DNA of 64,000 nucleotides from Methylomonas subterranea (GTDB lineage: Bacteria > Pseudomonadota > Gammaproteobacteria > Methylococcales > Methylomonadaceae), in assembly GCF_024505185.1 (NCBI RefSeq), contig NZ_JANIBJ010000004.1:1-64000 (forward strand), given 5' to 3'. The notes under the pieces were generated by a model that searched no databases, was not told the DNA's origin, and saw only the letters and a list, made by a program, of their open reading frames with translations. This document shows positions 63,103 through 64,000 of the stretch, in pieces (position 1 is the stretch's first letter; every line of letters starts with the position of its first letter). The position numbers and the translations under genes are program-made.

Positions 63103-63635
63103 CGTTGACGGTGCTCTGGTTATCATTGTAAGAGTTATTACAATTCAAAGCGAAAAATTTACAATCACTAATGCGCCATATAAATGAATTATTGGTCTTT
63201 TTATTCGCTCTGCAGAAAGGAAGTTATTCTAATGAGTCAATATTTGGCGGTGAAGGCAGGTTTAAGTGAATATGATGTGCTTGGATATGTGTATTCTGAT
63301 TATGCGGTCATTTAAAAGCATAAATATTTAGTGTGTGTGTAAATATGGCCATTATAGAGTCGGTGCTCTAATAATTTCGAGTTTGTTATAGCCATTACTG
63401 GTAACGTTTTTGATGATATTGCTTTAACGCCAGTTGATCTGCATTAAGGAAGGGGTTGGGGATGCATTTAATCATTTAGAATAGCTATAATATTAATTAT
63501 CGATTTTTTGTTCCTATTCATTGATTAAAACTTTTTATGCGTGGTTAGATACTTGTGTATATCAGTATTATTTTCTTGGCAATTTGTGATAAATTTATTG
63601 TTAAGTTTCTATATATTTGTAGCAGTTGTTGAATT
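63103..63635. other. AT-rich gap
   Basis: About 530 bp, strongly AT-rich. A 27-residue frame at 63232-63315 (MSQYLAVKAGLSEYDVLGYV) has an AAGGAAG site but no family match and could be a remnant. No terminator or repeat was recognised; the promoter of the next gene may lie here. Confidence 0.4.
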
Positions 63636-64000
63636 ATGAGCCAAAAAAATAAATGGCTTTTCGTACTTCCCTGGGAAATATCTTATCCTGGTGGGGTTAA
63701 TCAGGTAGTCAGCAATTTGCTTGCAGAGTTTGATAAGGACCCTGAGGTGAAAGGTGGCTTACTTATAGATTGCCATTATAAAGGAAGCGACGAAAACACA
63801 GGTGTAGATCGTATTTTGCTTAGCAATCCTTTTTGGTCTCCCGGACTGATAGGACTTGTTAAGTACATCGTTAAAATCCCCGGTATATTTTTGAAATTAA
63901 GAACAATTATTTCTGGTGACGTTGTTTGTGTTAATTCGCATTATCCGTCTTTGAATGTAATAAACTATATTTTTTACAAACGTGTATTTTTATGTAAGTG
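63636..64000 (+). CDS. Glycosyltransferase, 5' part (cut by window edge)
   Basis: The frame is open from ATG 63636 to the edge (121 codons). It begins KWLFVLPWEISYPGGVNQVV, which fits the acceptor half of GT-B glycosyltransferases (a glycine-rich PGGVNQ loop after strand 1) and continues with GDVVCVNSHYPSLNVI. The family 4 assignment is probable but the donor half is outside the window. Confidence 0.65.
   Translation, partial: MSQKNKWLFVLPWEISYPGGVNQVVSNLLAEFDKDPEVKGGLLIDCHYKGSDENTGVDRILLSNPFWSPGLIGLVKYIVKIPGIFLKLRTIISGDVVCVNSHYPSLNVINYIFYKRVFLCK

Noticed and set aside
1-64000. CRISPR arrays, tRNA, rRNA and riboswitches
   Set aside because: No regularly spaced direct repeats, cloverleaf-like sequences or known riboswitch motifs were seen by eye; the repeated palindromes are single dispersed elements. 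A dedicated RNA search was not possible.

Overview
The window looks like a chromosomal segment of a gammaproteobacterium. The housekeeping genes (htpX, rpiA, ilvA, nudF) are of gammaproteobacterial type, and gene-rich regions are packed with c-di-GMP and PAS signalling proteins. Dispersed palindromic repeats of the CCCTCTCCCGGAGGGAGAGGG and GTAGGAGCGACG types are scattered between genes. The overall style recalls Methylomonas-like methanotrophs, but that placement is an impression from memory. No rRNA, tRNA or CRISPR array was found.

Layout. 1-6463: core metabolism (htpX; sorbosone dehydrogenase-like protein with nudF; a LuxR-type regulator; rpiA; ilvA), with a repeat cluster at 3580-3964. 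6744-8240: a decayed defence-type locus on the minus strand (N-terminus of a DUF1156 DNA methylase fused to a short foreign tail, and a frameshifted DUF3883 helicase C-terminus), interrupted by an intact Phd/VapC toxin-antitoxin pair. 8454-9946: an M35-like metallopeptidase and a short lipoprotein-like partner. 10292-19014: a signalling run (PAS sensor without kinase, multi-PAS histidine kinase, CheY-like regulator, and a large receiver-receiver-PAS-GAF-PAS-GGDEF-EAL protein). 18995-24958, minus strand: an EVE protein, then a receiver-fused PilB/GspE ATPase, a histidine kinase, an MglA-like GTPase and an EAL phosphodiesterase. This set looks like one regulatory module for a type IV pilus or type II secretion type motor. 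25103-27981: a DUF900-type hydrolase, a repeat-rich gap, and a HepT/MntA toxin-antitoxin pair.

28082-55227 is a large surface-polysaccharide locus, largely lower in GC than its flanks. It opens with an ABC exporter (Wzm/Wzt), followed by a tightly overlapping CDP-sugar cassette (rfbF, rfbG, RmlC-like epimerase, C-methyltransferase, DegT aminotransferase). Next come methyltransferases, an FAD oxidoreductase, WbqC and CmcI-like proteins and many glycosyltransferases. A CapD-like dehydratase sits beside a UDP-sulfoquinovose synthase-like enzyme. The locus ends with a WbpV-WbpL-WbpM-like trio that would start the glycan on undecaprenyl phosphate and supply its first sugar.

55473-58346 is a minus-strand operon encoding a von Willebrand A protein and two membrane-anchored helical proteins. 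From 58546 to the end a second polysaccharide block follows (deacetylase, glycosyltransferase, Wzx flippase, methyltransferase and a glycosyltransferase cut by the window edge).

Many genes are joined by ATGA or TGATG overlaps, so operons are long and probably translationally coupled. The observations most worth following are the ATPase/GTPase/kinase/EAL module, the eroded defence locus, the peptidase-lipoprotein pair, the CDP-branched-sugar cassette and the repeat families.
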